Shown piece by piece: positions 24,558 through 34,305 of a DNA stretch of 64,000 nt. The DNA comes from an uncultured Clostridia bacterium (GTDB taxonomy: Bacteria > Bacillota > Clostridia > Lachnospirales > CAG-274). The translations under genes and the position numbers were made by a program. The stretch's first letter is position 1, and each line of letters begins with the position of its first letter. Below the pieces are notes generated by a model. The model saw only the letters and a list, made by a program, of their open reading frames with translations, was not told where the DNA came from and made no database searches. The DNA lies in NCBI GenBank assembly GCA_944384195.1, contig CALWSK010000003.1, forward strand, positions 138,826-202,825, read 5' to 3'.

Positions 24558-25115
24558 TCATTTGTTTTTAAGAAGAATTTTATATACTTTCTTATAAAAA
24601 TTTATCTTCTTTATATATTTTTCAGTTTCCTTAAATGGTATAGTATGTATGTTTCCATTTAAAGAATATTCTTCATTATCTAGCCATCTATACACATTAG
24701 TAGCTCCAGCATTATATGCACAAAGAGCAAGCTTTTCATCTTTAAATTTATCTATAAGATAAGAAAGATAAAAACAACCTATATCAACATTTTTTTCTAT
24801 ATTATATAAATCGCTAGGTTTAAACTCTTCAAATCCCATCTTCTCACTAAGCCATTGCCCCGTATCTGGCATAATCTGCATAATGCCTATAGCTCCCTTG
24901 TTAGATACTGCATTTTTATCAAAACGACTTTCTGTATTTATTACCGCAAATACTAATTCTTTTTCTAAATCATATTTTTGTATATATTTTTCTAAGATAC
25001 TTTCATATTTTATAGGGAAAATATAGTTTATAATACTTTTAAATATAAAAATTATCGCTAGAATAAATATAATTATTTTAAAAAGTTTTATAATTTTCTT
25101 ATTAGTATAAAACAT
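24558..25115 (-). CDS. Membrane-anchored lytic transglycosylase (SLT domain)
   Basis: The 185-residue protein has one N-terminal membrane helix (about 11-33) and an SLT domain (about 45-170): catalytic Glu62 in NTESRFD, GAIGIMQIMPDTGQW (74-88) and ALCAYNAG near the end. Such enzymes cleave glycan strands of peptidoglycan, forming anhydro-muramic ends. It overlaps coaE by 14 bp. The coaE-transglycosylase pair next to polA recurs in Clostridia as far as I recall. Its size is close to a minimal SLT protein. Confidence 0.92.
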   Translation of the reverse strand: MFYTNKKIIKLFKIIIFILAIIFIFKSIINYIFPIKYESILEKYIQKYDLEKELVFAVINTESRFDKNAVSNKGAIGIMQIMPDTGQWLSEKMGFEEFKPSDLYNIEKNVDIGCFYLSYLIDKFKDEKLALCAYNAGATNVYRWLDNEEYSLNGNIHTIPFKETEKYIKKINFYKKVYKILLKNK

Positions 25116-25710
25116 TTTTAAGCTCCCTTTTTATTTTTTGTTTGAGTTGTTCTAAATCTATATTTTCTATTACAATATCTGCATATTGTTTTCTCATTTC
25201 AAATTGATTTTGTATATTTATTCTTTTTTCTATTTCTTCCCTAGGCATACCCGTTCTTTTTATAAGCCTTTCTATCTTTTGCTCTTTTGGACTTTCCACA
25301 AGCCAAACCAAATCGCAAAGCTTATTTAACTTAGTTTCTATAAGCAAAGGTGCATCCAAAACTATAATTTTAAAATCTCTTTTTTTAAAAAATTCTATAA
25401 GATATATTATCTCTTCTTTTATATATCTTAAAGTTATATTATCTAATTTATCTAACTCTTGCCTAGAAGAAAAAACTATACTTCCTAACTTTTTCCTATC
25501 TATATTTTGCTTATCATCTAATATATCTTTTCCAAATTGAGCTATTATTTCAAAATATGCTTTTTGGCCCTTTTTTATAACTCTATGTCCTATCTTATCT
25601 GCATCTATAACAACAGATTTAATATTATGTTTTATTATAGAAGATACTGTGCTTTTACCAGAACCTGTCCCACCAGTAATGCCTAAGACTTTTGCTCTAT
25701 TTTGTGTCAT
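25102..25710 (-). CDS. coaE: Dephospho-CoA kinase
   Basis: CoaE phosphorylates dephospho-CoA, the last step of coenzyme A synthesis. It has the P-loop GITGGTGSGKST near residues 10-21, DADKIGH, VVLDAPLLIETKL-type lid region and the RTGMPREEIEKRI helix. I place the start at the ATG at 25710 (202 residues), with AAGGTG 9 bases upstream; an in-frame ATG at 25728 is possible. Either way it overlaps the 3' end of polA, which suggests coupled translation. Confidence 0.93.
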   Translation of the reverse strand: MTQNRAKVLGITGGTGSGKSTVSSIIKHNIKSVVIDADKIGHRVIKKGQKAYFEIIAQFGKDILDDKQNIDRKKLGSIVFSSRQELDKLDNITLRYIKEEIIYLIEFFKKRDFKIIVLDAPLLIETKLNKLCDLVWLVESPKEQKIERLIKRTGMPREEIEKRINIQNQFEMRKQYADIVIENIDLEQLKQKIKRELKNVLY

Positions 25711-28330
25711 ACCAACTTTCACCTTCATTTATATCTATTAGCATTTTAACAGAAAACTCAACTGCATTTTCCATCTCATCTTTTAATATTTTTTCTATCT
25801 TATCTTTTTCGTCCTTATAAGTTTCTATAAGAAGTTCATCGTGTACTTGCAAAATAAGTCTAGATTTTAACTTTTCATCTTTTATACGATTATACACCTT
25901 AACCATAGCTATTTTTATTATATCAGCAGCTGTTCCTTGTATAGAAGTATTCATAGCCACTCTTTCGCCATTGCTTCTTTGCATAAAATTAGATGAATTT
26001 ATCTCAGGTATATTCCTTAATCTATTAAATACAGTCTTTGTATATCCTGTCTTTTTAGTATCTTCTACAGTTTTATCTAAAAATATTTTTATACTAGGAT
26101 ATTTAGAAAAATATTGCTCTATATATTCTTCTGCTTGCTTTTTGCTTATACCTAAATCATTAGCTAGAGAAAATGCTTGTTTTCCATATATAAGTCCAAA
26201 ATTTATAGTCTTAGCAACGCTTCTTTCAAAAGAAGTTATTTCTTCTATAGGCTTTTTAAATATATTACTAGCAGTAGTTTTATGAATATCTTCTCCATTA
26301 TTAAAAGCTTTTATAAGATTTTCATCTTGCGATAAGTGGGCAAGCACTCTAAGTTCTATTTGAGAATAATCTGCATCTACAAAAATATAATCTCTTTCTG
26401 GTATAAATACCTTTCTAAGCTTATGTCCAAGCTCAACTTTTATAGGTATATTTTGAAGATTTGGCTCTGTACTGCTTATTCTTCCTGTAGCAGTTGCTGT
26501 TTGATTAAAGTTTGAATATATCCTACTAGTTTGTTCATCTAAAACTGATAAAAGGCCATCAGCATAAGTACTTTTTAGCTTAGCATAAGTTCTATATAAC
26601 AATACCCTAGGTATAATATCATGTTTATCTATAAGCTTTTCTAAAACGTCTGCCGATGTAGAAAATCCTTTTCTAGTCTTCTTACTTCCCTTTAAGCCAA
26701 GCTTTTCAAATAATATTTCACCAAGTTGAACTGGCGAATTTATATTAAATTCCTCTCCTGCTAACTCATATATCTCCTGTGTTAAAACAGATATATTTTC
26801 TTCTAGCTCTTTTTGATATTCTATAAGTTTATCTTTACAAACTTTTATCCCCATAATTTCCATATTAGCTAAAACTCTTATAAGAGGCATTTCTATATCA
26901 TAAAATAGCTCCTGCTGATTATTATCTTCTATTTTATTTTTCATTATAGGATAACTCATATAAGCAACATAGCTATGCCTTGCACAAAATGGTAACCATT
27001 TTTCCTTGTCTATATCATATATAAACTTCTTAGATTTTAATCTTCCTAAAAGGTCTTCTTTATCTTCATATTCTTTATCTAAAAATTCATCTGCTATATG
27101 ATTATACTGATATTTATTTTTTGTAGGGTTTAATATATAAGCCCCTATCATAACATCAAATAAAATATTTTTTAGCTCTATAGCATTTTTTGCAAGATAT
27201 ACTATATCAGTTTTGGCATCTATAGTTATTTTAGGAAAAGAGCTTTCAAAAAATGATTTAAAAATATCTAATATTTCATTTTCTTCTAGTTTTATATAAG
27301 TTCCTAAGTCTTGCTTATGAGTAAACCCAAGACCTATTAGCTTTTTATCATCATATATAAGCTTATAAGCTATAGGTTCATCTTTATCTAATGCATCTAG
27401 CATATTAAGATATTCTTTTGCCTTATTATAATCTTCTATAAGCTTAAAATCTATATTTTCTTCTTGCTTTTGTATTTTAAATTTAGATAATATAGTTTTT
27501 AATTCATACTTTTTGCACTGCTCTCTAAATTTTTCATTAAATATATTATCTATCTTTTGAAGTTTAAATTCTATATCAACATTGCTATCTATAGTTACTA
27601 AATATTTGCTAAGAATAGCTTGCTTTTCATATGCTATAAGATTTTCTCCGGCCTTTTTAGGTTTTATCTCACTAGCATTTTTTATAGCATTTTCTACTGT
27701 TTTATATTCTGATATAATCTTTATAGCAGTTTTTTCTCCTATAGAAGGAACCCCTGGTATATTATCAGATGCATCGCCCATAAGAGCTTTAACTTCTATA
27801 AATTCTTCCGGACTAACTCCATATTTTTCTAATACATCTTTAGCAAAATAGTCTTCTACTTCTGTTTTTCCACCCTTTGTCTTAGGTATTTTTATTTTTA
27901 TATTATCGCTAGCCATTTGCAAAAGGTCCCTATCTCCACTTACTATAATAGGCATAATCCCTTTCTCTTCTGCTTTTTTAGCTATAGTAGCTAATAAATC
28001 ATCTGCTTCAAAACCTTCTTTTTCATATATAACTATATCCATAGAATTTAATATATCTTTTATATAAGGAATTTGTTCTTTAAATTCTTCCGGAGATTTT
28101 TTTCTATTTCCCTTATATTCACTATACTCAAGATGCCTAAAAGTTGGTTTTGATAAATCAAAACTAACTCCTATATAATCTGGGTTTTCTTCATCTATAA
28201 GCTTAAATAATATATTTAAAAATCCATATATGGCATTTGTATGTTGTCCATTTTTGTTTGTAAGCAAAGGTATAGCATAAAAAGCTCTGTTCATTATGCT
28301 ATGTCCATCTATAAGCATCAATTTTTCCAT
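25697..28330 (-). CDS. polA: DNA polymerase I
   Basis: PolA fills gaps and removes RNA primers. The start at the ATG at 28330 (877 residues) has AGAAAGG 9 bases upstream, unlike the in-frame TTG at 28339. Domains in order: 5'-3' exonuclease (about 1-290; LMLIDGHSIMNRAF, SGDRDLLQ, GDASDNIPGVPSIGEKTA), a 3'-5' exonuclease-like fold (about 300-470), and the polymerase (about 480-877) with motif A DYSQIELRVLAHLS, motif B RSVAKTINFGLIYG and motif C QVHDELLIE. The proofreading site DxE is replaced by DAKTD, so proofreading is probably absent, as in other Firmicutes PolA. Confidence 0.97.
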   Translation of the reverse strand: MEKLMLIDGHSIMNRAFYAIPLLTNKNGQHTNAIYGFLNILFKLIDEENPDYIGVSFDLSKPTFRHLEYSEYKGNRKKSPEEFKEQIPYIKDILNSMDIVIYEKEGFEADDLLATIAKKAEEKGIMPIIVSGDRDLLQMASDNIKIKIPKTKGGKTEVEDYFAKDVLEKYGVSPEEFIEVKALMGDASDNIPGVPSIGEKTAIKIISEYKTVENAIKNASEIKPKKAGENLIAYEKQAILSKYLVTIDSNVDIEFKLQKIDNIFNEKFREQCKKYELKTILSKFKIQKQEENIDFKLIEDYNKAKEYLNMLDALDKDEPIAYKLIYDDKKLIGLGFTHKQDLGTYIKLEENEILDIFKSFFESSFPKITIDAKTDIVYLAKNAIELKNILFDVMIGAYILNPTKNKYQYNHIADEFLDKEYEDKEDLLGRLKSKKFIYDIDKEKWLPFCARHSYVAYMSYPIMKNKIEDNNQQELFYDIEMPLIRVLANMEIMGIKVCKDKLIEYQKELEENISVLTQEIYELAGEEFNINSPVQLGEILFEKLGLKGSKKTRKGFSTSADVLEKLIDKHDIIPRVLLYRTYAKLKSTYADGLLSVLDEQTSRIYSNFNQTATATGRISSTEPNLQNIPIKVELGHKLRKVFIPERDYIFVDADYSQIELRVLAHLSQDENLIKAFNNGEDIHKTTASNIFKKPIEEITSFERSVAKTINFGLIYGKQAFSLANDLGISKKQAEEYIEQYFSKYPSIKIFLDKTVEDTKKTGYTKTVFNRLRNIPEINSSNFMQRSNGERVAMNTSIQGTAADIIKIAMVKVYNRIKDEKLKSRLILQVHDELLIETYKDEKDKIEKILKDEMENAVEFSVKMLIDINEGESWYDTK

Positions 28331-28344
28331 ATCTATCAACCTTT

Positions 28345-29367
28345 CTAAAAACTATCTGCCATATCAAAAAGAAGCCTTTTAGTAGTTTCTATATCTATAC
28401 AACCATCTGTTATAGATTTACCAAAAACTTTACCACTAGTGTCAAAGCCCTCTTCTATATAACTTTCTATCATAAATCCTTTTATTATATTTCTTAAATT
28501 TTCGTCTTTTTTAATACTGTCTATCACTTCTTTTATAATATATGGTTGTCTTTTAAAATCTTTAGCAGAATTAGAATGATTGGCATCTACAATTATAGCC
28601 TTATTGTGCGCCTCTATATTTCCATATTCTTTTGCTATATTTAAAAGTGTTTCATATTTATAATTTGGTATATGATTATTTTTATAAAAAGCTCCTCTTA
28701 ATATAGCATGAGAATAGCTATTTCCTGTAGTATCAACTTCATATCCATCATATATAAAATTATGTTTATGCTGGGCAGATTTTATACCATTTAACATAAC
28801 GCTTATATCCCCACTCATAGGATTTTTAAATCCTACACAGCAGTCTAACCCACTTGCTAAAATTCTATGTTGTTGATCTTCTACACTTCTTGCCCCTATA
28901 GCAACATAGCTTAACAAATCATCAAAATAAGGACAAATAAATGTATAAAGCATCTCATCTGCTATTCCAAATCCATAATCTTTTATTATCTTAATGTTTA
29001 GCTCTCTTGTATTTTGTATTCCCTCTAACATAGAAGGATTAGCCTCTAGCCCCATCTGATGTATATACCCTTTATAGCCTTGTCCTGTTGTTCTTGGTTT
29101 GCTAGAATATATCCTAGGGACTATAAAAAGCTTTTCTTCTATCTTCTCTTTTATTTTATAAAGCTTTTCTAAATAACATAATATAGCCTTTTCGCTATCT
29201 ATAGAACAAGGCCCTATAATAACTAACTTTCTATCATCTGTTCCATTTAATATATTTTTTATAGCATTATCATTGGTTTGTTTTATTTTTTTAAGGCTAT
29301 CATCTAAAGGATATTTTTCTTTTAACTCCCAAGATAATAGCATCTTATGTTTTTTTTCAAAGCTCAT
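28345..29367 (-). CDS. aroF: 3-deoxy-7-phosphoheptulonate (DAHP) synthase, type I
   Basis: DAHP synthase condenses phosphoenolpyruvate and erythrose 4-phosphate, the entry to aromatic amino acids. The 340-residue protein is the AroF/G/H type: GPCSID (52-57), KPRTTGQGYKG (90-100), ARSVEDQQHR, GFKNPMSGDI and IVDANHSNS. This type usually has feedback sites in the N-terminal and loop regions, but inhibitor specificity cannot be read here. It lies between 5-formyl-THF cyclo-ligase (11 bp) and polA. The aroF symbol denotes family, not a specific isozyme. Confidence 0.93.
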   Translation of the reverse strand: MSFEKKHKMLLSWELKEKYPLDDSLKKIKQTNDNAIKNILNGTDDRKLVIIGPCSIDSEKAILCYLEKLYKIKEKIEEKLFIVPRIYSSKPRTTGQGYKGYIHQMGLEANPSMLEGIQNTRELNIKIIKDYGFGIADEMLYTFICPYFDDLLSYVAIGARSVEDQQHRILASGLDCCVGFKNPMSGDISVMLNGIKSAQHKHNFIYDGYEVDTTGNSYSHAILRGAFYKNNHIPNYKYETLLNIAKEYGNIEAHNKAIIVDANHSNSAKDFKRQPYIIKEVIDSIKKDENLRNIIKGFMIESYIEEGFDTSGKVFGKSITDGCIDIETTKRLLFDMADSF

Positions 29368-29378
29368 AATATTCCTTT

Positions 29379-29927
29379 CTATTTGTATATATTTTGTTCT
29401 GTTATAACTGTATCAACTTTCTTATCAAAATTTTCTGGTTCAAAATTTATAATAAACTTATTAATACAAAGCCCAATACTAGCCATATATATATTATTAT
29501 CTAAAAAATAATCATAATATCCTCCGCCATATCCTATACGATATCCATCTTTAGTATAGGCTAAAGCTGGAACTATTATAAGTGTAGAATCGTCGCTTTG
29601 CTTTTCTATGTCAGTTTTAGGCTCTTTTATACCAAATTTATTTCTATAAAATGTTTCTACAAGAGGTTTAAATGTCATTTGTCCTTTTTTTTGTTTTAAT
29701 ACTGGAACAAAAATTTGTTTTTTATCTTTCTTAGCTATATCTATTATATATTTGGTATCTACTTCTTTACCAAAACTAAGATAAATAAATATATTCTTTG
29801 CCTTTTTATATTCGGTGGTTTTTAAAAGTTTTTCTGATATATCTTTGCTATATTTTTCTAATTCAAAATTAGATAAATTTTCTCTTAATTTTAAGCAATT
29901 TTGCCTTATCTGTTTTTTAGAAAGCAT
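29379..29927 (-). CDS. 5-formyltetrahydrofolate cyclo-ligase
   Basis: The enzyme converts 5-formyl-THF to 5,10-methenyl-THF with ATP, salvaging folate for one-carbon metabolism. The 182-residue protein shows IRQNCLKLRENLS at the N-terminus, IFIYLSFGKEVDT, and the family signature YRIGYGGGYYDYFL near 128-141, which binds ATP and substrate. Length is normal. It is first in the polA transcription unit, with a promoter at 29971-29999. The fhs gene at 44568 belongs to the same folate network. Confidence 0.94.
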   Translation of the reverse strand: MLSKKQIRQNCLKLRENLSNFELEKYSKDISEKLLKTTEYKKAKNIFIYLSFGKEVDTKYIIDIAKKDKKQIFVPVLKQKKGQMTFKPLVETFYRNKFGIKEPKTDIEKQSDDSTLIIVPALAYTKDGYRIGYGGGYYDYFLDNNIYMASIGLCINKFIINFEPENFDKKVDTVITEQNIYK

Positions 29928-29970
29928 ATAAATCCCACCTTTCCTATATAAATTATAAATAATATCTTAA

Positions 29971-29999
29971 AGTTTAACAGAATAAACCTATTTTTTCAA
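29971..29999 (-). promoter_or_regulatory. Predicted sigma-A promoter of the 5-formyl-THF cyclo-ligase / aroF / polA run
   Basis: On the minus strand TTGAAA, 17 bases, TAAACT, about 45 bases upstream of the first gene. Confidence 0.6.
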
Positions 30000-30091
30000 G
30001 CTCTAATCTCTTATAAAATATCAAAAGTTTATCCTATGTAATAAAACATATTTATATAGATTAAAATTATATTAAAATATACCTTTATGTC

Positions 30092-30120
30092 TTGAAAACC
30101 TTGTAATATTTTGATATACT
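30092..30120 (+). promoter_or_regulatory. Predicted sigma-A promoter of the LCP gene
   Basis: TTGAAA, 17 bases, TATACT, 36 bases before the start codon at 30156. Confidence 0.68.
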
Positions 30121-30155
30121 TTATAAGATTAAATCTTGTTTTAGGAGTTTATACT

Positions 30156-31214
30156 ATGAATAATTTTGATAAAAAACACAAGAAAAAATTTTTAACTATA
30201 TTTTTTAGTATATTAGGTGTTTTTTTTACTTTAGTTGCTATTGTATTTTTTAGCTATAAATTTTTTATACAAAAGCCTGCATATGACCCTAATTTACAAA
30301 AAGATTCTACCTTAGTCGAAAATGAAATATCAAATAAAAATCCGCAAAAAGAAAAAGGTATATTCACTCCACCTGTAAGGACAAACATACTTATAGTTGG
30401 CGTTGACAAAGCCGAAGCTCTTACAGATGTTATGATGATTGCAAGTTTTATAAGTACTACTGGAGAAGTAAACCTTATCTCTTTACCTAGAGATACTTAT
30501 ATAAAATATGAAGGACAAAAACTAAAAGAGCTTAGAAAAATAAATAGCTCTGCTCCTAACCATATGAAAGCAAATTCTGTTTATGCTTATGGAAAAAAAG
30601 AAGGCATACAGCTTTTAGAATCTACCATAGAAGATATGTTAGGAATAAAAATAGATTATTATGTAAAAGTAGATTTAAAAGCTTTTAAAAATATAGTTGA
30701 TGCCGTTGGTGGTATATATTTTGATGTCCCTAAAGGAGGACTTAAATATAGCGACCCAACACAAGATTTATATATAAATTTAAAGGAAGGAAGACAACTG
30801 TTAAATGGAGAAGATGCCGAAGGGCTTGTTCGTTTTAGAAAAGGTTATGTAAGACAAGACCTACAACGTGTAGAAGTACAACAACAGTTTATAAAAGAAT
30901 TTATAACGCAAGTACTAGATAAGGAAACTCTTATGAACAACCTAGGAGGTATAGCTCTTAATCTTATTAAATATGTAGATACAGACTTTGGCATAACAGA
31001 CTTACCTAAATATATAAATTTAATTCCTACAATTAATCCAAACAACATAAAAACTGCTACTCTTCCAGGTTCTCCAACAACAATAGACGGACTTTCTTAT
31101 TATCTTTTAGATATGGAAGAGAGTAAAAAAATAATAGATGAGTTTTTCTATGGCAATACAGACCCAGATGCTAAACCTAACTTAGAAACTCAAACGGAAA
31201 CTACATCTAATTAG
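30156..31214 (+). CDS. LytR-CpsA-Psr (LCP) family wall-polymer ligase
   Basis: LCP enzymes attach anionic glycopolymers from lipid carriers to peptidoglycan on the outer membrane face. The ATG at 30156 has AGGAG 8 bases upstream; the in-frame ATG at 30111 lies inside the predicted promoter. The 352-residue protein has one N-terminal membrane helix (about 12-35) and the LCP domain (about 75-300) with ILIVGVDK, VNLISLPRDTYI, VKVDLKAFKNIVDAVGGI and the Arg-rich RFRKGYVRQDLQRVEVQQQF. These Arg and Asp residues bind the pyrophosphate. It is followed after 10 bp by a phosphodiester glycosidase gene, suggesting one transcript handling cell-surface glycans. Confidence 0.93.
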   Translation: MNNFDKKHKKKFLTIFFSILGVFFTLVAIVFFSYKFFIQKPAYDPNLQKDSTLVENEISNKNPQKEKGIFTPPVRTNILIVGVDKAEALTDVMMIASFISTTGEVNLISLPRDTYIKYEGQKLKELRKINSSAPNHMKANSVYAYGKKEGIQLLESTIEDMLGIKIDYYVKVDLKAFKNIVDAVGGIYFDVPKGGLKYSDPTQDLYINLKEGRQLLNGEDAEGLVRFRKGYVRQDLQRVEVQQQFIKEFITQVLDKETLMNNLGGIALNLIKYVDTDFGITDLPKYINLIPTINPNNIKTATLPGSPTTIDGLSYYLLDMEESKKIIDEFFYGNTDPDAKPNLETQTETTSN

Positions 31215-31224
31215 GAGGGAAAAT

Positions 31225-34080
31225 ATGAAAAGAAAAGTTTTATCATTTGCTTTAACTCTTTGTCTTGGCTTATCTGCTTTTGCTCCAAGCTATGTTTTTG
31301 CCGATTCTAACTTACTCTATACAGACAAAGAAACTCAAACTATCACAGATGGACTAACTTTTGAAAAAAGCGAGCGTCTTTATAAGTCTGGTTGGAAAGA
31401 CGTATATGTGCTTGTAGCAGATCTTACAAACCCAAATATAAATGTAGAAATTTTATCTTCTGCTACAGAATATGGACTTAAAAAAAATGTTCAAAGTTTA
31501 GTTAGTGAAAATGGTGCTGTTGCCGGAGTTAATGCCGACTTCTTTGGCTCTGGAAATCCTGGCTCTAGTATGGGGCAAATAATAGTAGATGGTAATGTAC
31601 GCGAAGCTCAAAACTATTATAATGCTTCTAGTAATAAATATGCCGGCATATTCTTCGATAAATATGGTAATGCTTTTGTAGACTATATAAAATCTAATCT
31701 TAGACTATATAATAATAGTGTAAATCTTGATGTACAAGCTAAAAATAAAATAACAGATTTTAAAAAACCTGTTATTTTTAATAATCTAGCAATAACTAAT
31801 ACGTCAGATTTAGATAAAAGAAATAAAAATCTTTTTAAGGTAGTTGTAGAAAATAATGTAATTACTAAAAAAGCTGGTGCTGGAGAAGTTGTAAATGTTC
31901 CTGAAAATGGATATATAATAGTTATGGATAAAGCTACTGCATCAGAAAAATTAGCTCTTTTTAATATAGGAGATAGTATAACATTTTCTGAAAGCTATAA
32001 ATTTGTGTTTAGAGATGGTAAAGATATAAAAGATGTAGTAGAGGGTATATCTGCTGGTGGAGAAATACTAAGAAATGGTAAGCCTATATCAACTGGTATG
32101 GCAATTTCTCCAAAATCTAGAAATCCTAGAACTGCCGTTGGAACAAATAAAGAAAAAAATAAGCTTATTCTAGTAGCAGTTGATGGTAGAGGACAAAGCA
32201 TAGGAGCTACTCACGATGAAATGGCTAATATTCTCTTAGAATATGGTGCTTATGATGCTATTCATCTTGACGGCGGCGGATCTACTACTGTAGCTCTTAG
32301 AGAAGAAGGACAAAAAAATATAAATATAGTAAATAATGTATCAGATAAAAGTCCTAGGCTTGTTCCTAATGCTATAGGAATAAAATCTAATAATCCTACT
32401 AAAGAACCTAAAACACTTCTTCTTAATGTAGAAAACAATAAAGATAAACTTGTTATAGCAAATGACACATATAAACTTAATGTATCTTGCGTTGATGAAA
32501 ATAAAAATCCTGTAGATATAGATAAGGCTAAACTAAGCTTTAGTTGTGATAATCCAAATGTTGTTATAAATGGTGAACATTTTATCTGTAATACAGCTGG
32601 AGAATATACTATAAAAGCAAGCTATGATAATATGGCATATGGTGAAATAACTATAAAAGCTTTAGAACCATATTCTTTTATAGCTCCAAGAACAGAAAAA
32701 CCATCTATAGCTATAGGAGATAATACCCCTATTTATATAGATGCTAAAAATAAAGATGGATATTCTAAGGCAATAGATAGCTCTCAAATTTCATTTTCTG
32801 TAGATAATCCAGATATCGGATATATGCAAAATAATATTTTCTACGGCAAAAAAGAAGGCATAGCCAAAATAACTGCTACTTATAACAATATTAGTGCTAC
32901 TATATCTATAGCAGTTGGAAATACTAAAACTTCTCTTTCTTCTTTTGAAGAAAATAGAAATCTATTTATGATGTATTTCCCTGCAGATAAAACTGTTAGC
33001 GGAGGGGCTGGCATAACTAATGCCACTTCATCGGATGGACAAAATAGTCTACTCCTTAGCTATAAATTTAAGGCAAATTCTCCTAGTTCACAAGCTAGCT
33101 ATGTTTGTTTTGAAAAACAACCTCTTATATTTAGCGGAAAACCTACTTCTATACAAATGGATGTAAAAGGAGATAATAGCCACAATATGCTAAAAGCAGT
33201 AATAAAAGATAATAATAATAAAGAATATATCTTACCTGTTATAGCTGATATTAACTCTACAGAGTGGAGCGTTGCTTCATTTAATGTGCCTAGCGGTGTG
33301 GCTTATCCTATAAGACTTGATAAACTATATGTTGGGACAAATGCTACTACAAATGAAGAAAGTGGCACTATATATATAGATAATATAAATGGTATGGTAC
33401 AAAGAAATGATGGTGGAACTGTAGAAAATGGTTATAACGACTACTTAAAAGCAGACCTATCTTCTATTCCACTACAAGAAGGAGAAGAAGATATAAATGT
33501 ATTTGGACAAACTGCATCTTTACCTTATCAAAATTCTAAACAAATATTACAAGATGCCGTAAATAAAATGAGCCAAAACGCTAGAGCATTAGTTTTTGCT
33601 GGTAGTACTAACCTTGAAGGAATAAATACAAATGTTACTACTGTTAGCTGGAATAATAAATATAACACAACAAATACTAATAATCTTTCTATCATAAGCC
33701 TTGCTACAAAAAGTGGTGTTATGAGAACAGAAAGCCCTGACCAATGGAGATGGCTACAAAGTTATCTTGAAAATCAAAGCAAAAATAATATCCTAATAAC
33801 TATGGATAAGGATATTTGGAGCAAAGAAAATGGACTTAAAGGTAGCAGAGAAAACGAACTTCTTCATAAGATATTAAAAGAGTTTGTAGAAAAAACTGGA
33901 AAAAATGTAATTGTAGTTTCTGCCGTATCTAACAATACAAGTGTAAATGTAAAAGATGGTATTAGATATATAACTTTAAATGGTCTATCTAGCTCTAGTA
34001 ATGATAAAACAAGCTATAAATTTCTTAAAATACGTGCAAATCAAAATGATTTAAAATATGATATAATAAACGTATACTAA
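31225..34080 (+). CDS. Large secreted phosphodiester glycosidase (NAGPA-domain) protein
   Basis: The 951-residue protein has a signal peptide (1-26, ending YVFA) and a phosphodiester glycosidase domain (about 70-390) with GAVAGVNADFFG, SRNPRTAVGTNK, LVAVDGRGQ and HLDGGGSTT (about 346-354). It continues with two Ig-like (Big) segments (about 395-575), a carbohydrate-binding-like beta domain (about 580-755), and a C-terminal block (about 770-951) resembling a calcineurin-type phosphoesterase scaffold without an evident metal motif. NAGPA domains cleave sugar-phosphodiester bonds, for example in mammalian uncovering enzyme and bacterial exopolysaccharide proteins. Linked to the LCP ligase gene, it may edit or degrade wall phospho-glycans. 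Domain limits are estimates. Confidence 0.85.
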   Translation: MKRKVLSFALTLCLGLSAFAPSYVFADSNLLYTDKETQTITDGLTFEKSERLYKSGWKDVYVLVADLTNPNINVEILSSATEYGLKKNVQSLVSENGAVAGVNADFFGSGNPGSSMGQIIVDGNVREAQNYYNASSNKYAGIFFDKYGNAFVDYIKSNLRLYNNSVNLDVQAKNKITDFKKPVIFNNLAITNTSDLDKRNKNLFKVVVENNVITKKAGAGEVVNVPENGYIIVMDKATASEKLALFNIGDSITFSESYKFVFRDGKDIKDVVEGISAGGEILRNGKPISTGMAISPKSRNPRTAVGTNKEKNKLILVAVDGRGQSIGATHDEMANILLEYGAYDAIHLDGGGSTTVALREEGQKNINIVNNVSDKSPRLVPNAIGIKSNNPTKEPKTLLLNVENNKDKLVIANDTYKLNVSCVDENKNPVDIDKAKLSFSCDNPNVVINGEHFICNTAGEYTIKASYDNMAYGEITIKALEPYSFIAPRTEKPSIAIGDNTPIYIDAKNKDGYSKAIDSSQISFSVDNPDIGYMQNNIFYGKKEGIAKITATYNNISATISIAVGNTKTSLSSFEENRNLFMMYFPADKTVSGGAGITNATSSDGQNSLLLSYKFKANSPSSQASYVCFEKQPLIFSGKPTSIQMDVKGDNSHNMLKAVIKDNNNKEYILPVIADINSTEWSVASFNVPSGVAYPIRLDKLYVGTNATTNEESGTIYIDNINGMVQRNDGGTVENGYNDYLKADLSSIPLQEGEEDINVFGQTASLPYQNSKQILQDAVNKMSQNARALVFAGSTNLEGINTNVTTVSWNNKYNTTNTNNLSIISLATKSGVMRTESPDQWRWLQSYLENQSKNNILITMDKDIWSKENGLKGSRENELLHKILKEFVEKTGKNVIVVSAVSNNTSVNVKDGIRYITLNGLSSSSNDKTSYKFLKIRANQNDLKYDIINVY

Positions 34081-34081
34081 A

Positions 34082-34108
34082 AAAAGGATAGATTAAATCT
34101 ATCCTTTT
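34082..34108 (+). terminator. Intrinsic terminator after the phosphodiester glycosidase gene
   Basis: AAAAGGATAGA and TCTATCCTTTT pair perfectly around TTAAA, right after the stop codon. Confidence 0.85.
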
Positions 34109-34229
34109 ATAATTTTTCTTTTATTTTAATTGTTTCTCCATATTATTCTGCATCATAAATTCTACAGTTTTATAATATTTTATAAGCTTTTTAATAATAT
34201 GGATAACTTATATAAAAAATATTACACAT

Positions 34230-34266
34230 AAAAAATAGCTATAAGATTAACTTATAGCTATTTTTT
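34230..34266. terminator. Perfect bidirectional terminator downstream of rubrerythrin
   Basis: A 16-bp perfect stem (A6 TAGCTATAAG with CTTATAGCTA T6) around ATTAA. It lies 40 bases after the minus-strand rubrerythrin stop. The bases from 34110 to 34228 show no credible gene. Confidence 0.85.
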
Positions 34267-34305
34267 TATTTTATTATGATTTAGATGGAAATATATAAAT
34301 ATTAA

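Noticed and set aside
34113..34229. Short minus-strand open frame containing IKKLIKYYKTVEF and an internal ATGATG
   Set aside because: Only 11 codons follow the ATG, no ribosome site is present and upstream extension needs a non-standard start.
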